Part shown: piece by piece, positions 22,004 to 23,487 of the stretch | How positions within the stretch are numbered: the first letter of the stretch is position 1 | How the letters are laid out: each line of letters begins with the position of its first letter | Virus record (IMG/VR): IMGVR_UViG_3300006736_000094 | Span: 1-23,487 of that record | DNA length: 23,487 bases | Reading direction: 5' to 3' (one strand) | Origin: a virus | Made by a program: the position numbers and the translations under genes | Notes under the pieces: model-generated | Seen by the model: only the letters and a program-made list of their open reading frames with translations | What the model was told of the DNA's origin: nothing | The model's database searches: none

Positions 22004-22522
22004 ATGAAAAGGTTATTATCCGTTTTGCTATTGTTTTTTGTGTTTATGGGCTATGGATGCCAGGAGAGCCTAACTGCTAGTTTAGCAGGAGTGCCGGCTC
22101 TGGCGGCTACCGAGCGGATCCTCGATGATCTCGAGGGTATTACCGATCGGGAAAAAGCGCTAGTGCTCGCCGAGCGGCTCGCGCTCGAGGATAAATTACA
22201 AGCCGCTACCAGTGAATCGGAGCGAGCCAACCTCGAGGTAGAGATCGCCAAGCGGGTTAAAACCGAGGAGGCGCTATCCATAGCTAATGAGAGTATCGAT
22301 ACGCTCGGTATTGCGAGGCGTACCGATTGGAAAGATCCGGCCGGCGTAGCGCCATGGTTACTGGCGGCATTAACTACAGGGCTCGGTGTATGGACGCGCA
22401 AAGGTAAGACAACTCTCGAGGCCGAGCTAAAGCGCTATAATGCCGAGGTCAATAAATATATGGCCGAGGCGGAGCCGGCAGAGGCTAAAAAGTTAGTTAC
22501 CAGGTTAAACGGTGGATCTTAA
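22004..22522 (+). CDS. Lipoprotein with C-terminal membrane helix (u-spanin candidate)
   Basis: The start is ATG 22004, because GGAGG lies 6 nt upstream. An ATG at 21992 contains that signal and is unlikely to be used. Residues 1-18 are a signal sequence (KRLL, hydrophobic core) ending before Cys19. The lipobox MGYGC is imperfect, with Gly at -3. Residues 35-105 form a long charged helix, likely a coiled coil. Residues 114-131 (GVAPWLLAALTTGLGVW) form a membrane helix, followed by a basic, helical tail. A lipoprotein anchor at one end and a membrane helix near the other is the layout of unimolecular spanins such as T1 gp11, which fuse outer and inner membranes during lysis. A virion or exclusion role is also possible. 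Confidence 0.55.
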   Translation: MKRLLSVLLLFFVFMGYGCQESLTASLAGVPALAATERILDDLEGITDREKALVLAERLALEDKLQAATSESERANLEVEIAKRVKTEEALSIANESIDTLGIARRTDWKDPAGVAPWLLAALTTGLGVWTRKGKTTLEAELKRYNAEVNKYMAEAEPAEAKKLVTRLNGGS

Positions 22523-22594
22523 TTTAAATACTATTTTTTCCTTTCGAATCCTGGCCGGTTAATGCGCCGGCTAAGTAATATTCCAACATTTTGA
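22523..22594. other. Short intergenic region with a small hairpin
   Basis: It contains a short inverted repeat GCCGG/CCGGC (about 22553-22570) without a following U-run and a T-rich stretch at 22532-22540. A weak terminator for either strand is conceivable but not supported. Confidence 0.25.
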
Positions 22595-22741
22595 ATGATG
22601 CCTATGAGCTCGATAAACAACATAAAAAAAACTTATGGAGGATCAGTTATCCTGCCGCCGCCGGAGCCGGATCCGGCAGTTGGGCTCATAGGCAATTATA
22701 TAAATCAGTCAACGGATCAACTCATGTTAGAGGCGATATAG
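22595..22741 (+). CDS. Small 48-residue protein, unknown function
   Basis: A short frame from ATG 22595 to TAG 22739-22741 with the phage's typical codons (CCG CCG CCG GAG CCG GAT). The product is acidic in its second half and contains SVILPPPEPDPAVGLIGNYI. Its stop overlaps the GTG start of the next gene as TAGTG, the same arrangement as at 3708-3712, which argues for a real coupled pair. Which of the three consecutive-looking ATG codons (22595, 22598, 22604) is used cannot be told, as no clear ribosome binding site is visible. Another frame over the same DNA is also open and cannot be excluded. Confidence 0.45.
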   Translation: MMPMSSINNIKKTYGGSVILPPPEPDPAVGLIGNYINQSTDQLMLEAI

Positions 22742-23079
22742 TGGACATAGAAAAAGGCCGTTTATTATGGGATCCCACAGATCCGCCGAGCGTACGCCAG
22801 GCAACCAGCGAGGCCGCGGCCAAGAGCGTTAAATCTAAAGTGCCGGTGCAAGAATACCGGATACTCTATTATCTCCGCTCTCGCGAGCTCTCAGGGGCCA
22901 CGGATGAGGAGATCCAGAGCGCTCTAGGTATGCCAGGTAATACCGAGCGGCCGAGGCGGATAGGGCTACTCAAAAAGGGGGATATATTCCAGAGTGCCGA
23001 TCGGCGTAAAACCAAGAGCGGCAAGAGTGCTATCGTATGGTGTATATCGGCAGAGGGCTATAGAAAGGTAAGGCTATGA
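22741..23079 (+). CDS. Winged-helix DNA-binding protein
   Basis: A 112-residue protein. GTG 22741 is chosen as start: GAGG lies 7 nt upstream and it overlaps the previous stop. A longer open frame back to TTG 22591 has no signal. Residues 35-100 show a winged helix: YRILYYLRSRELSGATDEEI, the recognition-helix region ALGMPGNTERPRRIGLLKKG, then a wing with RRKTKSGKSAIVWCIS. This pattern is common in small phage proteins that bind DNA. Possible roles are a late regulator or, since it is the nearest DNA-binding gene upstream of the terminase on a circular map, a small terminase-like packaging factor. Both are speculative. Confidence 0.6.
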   Translation: MDIEKGRLLWDPTDPPSVRQATSEAAAKSVKSKVPVQEYRILYYLRSRELSGATDEEIQSALGMPGNTERPRRIGLLKKGDIFQSADRRKTKSGKSAIVWCISAEGYRKVRL

Positions 23080-23459
23080 GTACAAGGGTAGTCAATATAA
23101 AAAAGTGTAGGGCTTTCGGTGCATATATAGGCCGCAAGTACAGGCGGGATACTAAGCATAAGGTTAATATAAATCCGTACGCTAATCCTTTTACCGTTGG
23201 GCCGGATGGTAACAGGGATTAGGTATTATTAAAATACGTCGAGTGGTTGCTCCAACCAGGACAAAGACGGCTCTTGGATCATATGAGATTACACTTAAAA
23301 GATAAGGTGCTCGGCTGCTATTGCGGCGGTAAAGCCGGCCTAACCGCTCCGGATCCTATCATATGCCACGGTAAGATTATAGCTACGATCTGCGATTCTC
23401 CATGGCCTGGCTTATTTGCGTTTAAGATCGCTAACTCTATATACTATAGGTACTACTAG
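23076..23459 (+). pseudogene. DUF4326 family gene interrupted by an in-frame amber codon
   Basis: The ATG at 23076 overlaps the previous stop and opens a frame of 48 codons ending in NPFTVGPDGNRD. TAG then falls at 23220-23222. The same frame continues as VLLKYVEWLLQPGQRRLL ... KVLGCYCGG ... CHGKIIATI to the stop at 23457-23459. Both halves belong to one DUF4326 domain, in which the Gly-x-R-(D/E)-(E)-V segment is normally uninterrupted. A single change GAG to TAG explains the interruption. The family is common in phages and has a Cys/His pattern (CYC ... CH) but no established activity. The gene may be dead, or read through in a host with an amber suppressor. Confidence 0.8.
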
Positions 23460-23475
23460 AGATCCCCACGGTGCG

Positions 23476-23487
23476 AGCACGGAAAGG
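23476..23487. repeat. Terminal 12-bp direct repeat, right copy (possible cos)
   Basis: Identical to bases 1-12. It ends the window 17 nt after the last stop codon, which fits a genome end between the rightmost gene and the terminase region. Confidence 0.6.

Noticed and set aside
22591-22740. N-terminal extension of the winged-helix gene from TTG 22591
   Set aside because: No ribosome binding site. GTG 22741 has GAGG at 7 nt and overlaps the stop of a small coding-like frame.
1-23487. Alternative genetic code with TAG read as an amino acid
   Set aside because: TAG ends many well-defined genes (for example 3708, 5243, 8181, 13114, 13828, 17830), and only one gene is interrupted by it.
1-23487. 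Terminal 12-bp repeat as prophage attL/attR
   Set aside because: The integrase lies internally, 3.6 kb from the right end, with the early genes beyond it, so prophage ends at these points are unlikely.

Overview
The window is a nearly complete, probably complete, genome of a temperate tailed phage with long-tailed (siphovirus-like) morphology. The first and last 12 bases are identical and lie 207 bp upstream of the terminase. This suggests a cos-type genome represented end to end, or a circular map opened at that point. The host cannot be named from the sequence. Strong TGGAGG-type ribosome binding sites and a candidate lipoprotein spanin suggest a Gram-negative bacterium. The structural gene set reminds me of prophages of PVC-group bacteria (Planctomycetes/Lentisphaerae), but that is only a recollection.

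Layout: 219-2282 is the terminase large subunit, followed by an inserted cytosine-5 methyltransferase, a zinc ribbon and a small broken gene (2275-3414). 3480-11705 is the head module in lambda-like order: W-like joiner, portal, a protease fused to scaffold and major capsid protein, decoration-type proteins, a beta-helix protein whose C-terminus looks like a head-tail joiner, and a Z-like tail completion protein. 11702-18267 is the tail module: U-like terminator, tube, G and G-T chaperones (apparently joined by -1 frameshifting), tape measure, baseplate-type protein, beta-rich fibre-type proteins and a Cys-rich tail-end protein. A zinc-binding protein closes the late block at 18737.

On the minus strand (18742-19868) a tyrosine recombinase and a YqaE/Pmp3 membrane protein form a two-gene operon. 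A 440-bp stretch without a convincing gene follows (19869-20308). It holds a good sigma70-type promoter, several strong RNA hairpins with mutually exclusive pairings, and an intrinsic terminator that ends exactly at the ribosome binding site of the first early gene. No repressor gene is recognisable, so this leader is the best candidate for the lysis/lysogeny switch, possibly RNA-based as in phage P4.

The early or accessory block (20309-23459) runs rightward. It holds a possible replication protein, a truncated Dam-type methyltransferase, a PUA-like/zinc-ribbon protein, a DUF1064 nuclease-fold protein, a lipoprotein/u-spanin candidate, a 48-codon ORF, a winged-helix protein, and a DUF4326 gene interrupted by one in-frame amber codon. 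I found no tRNA, CRISPR array, insertion sequence, recognisable endolysin, small terminase subunit or repressor. The DNA is unusually rich in GATC and in six-base palindromes such as GGATCC, which is the reverse of what phages usually show.
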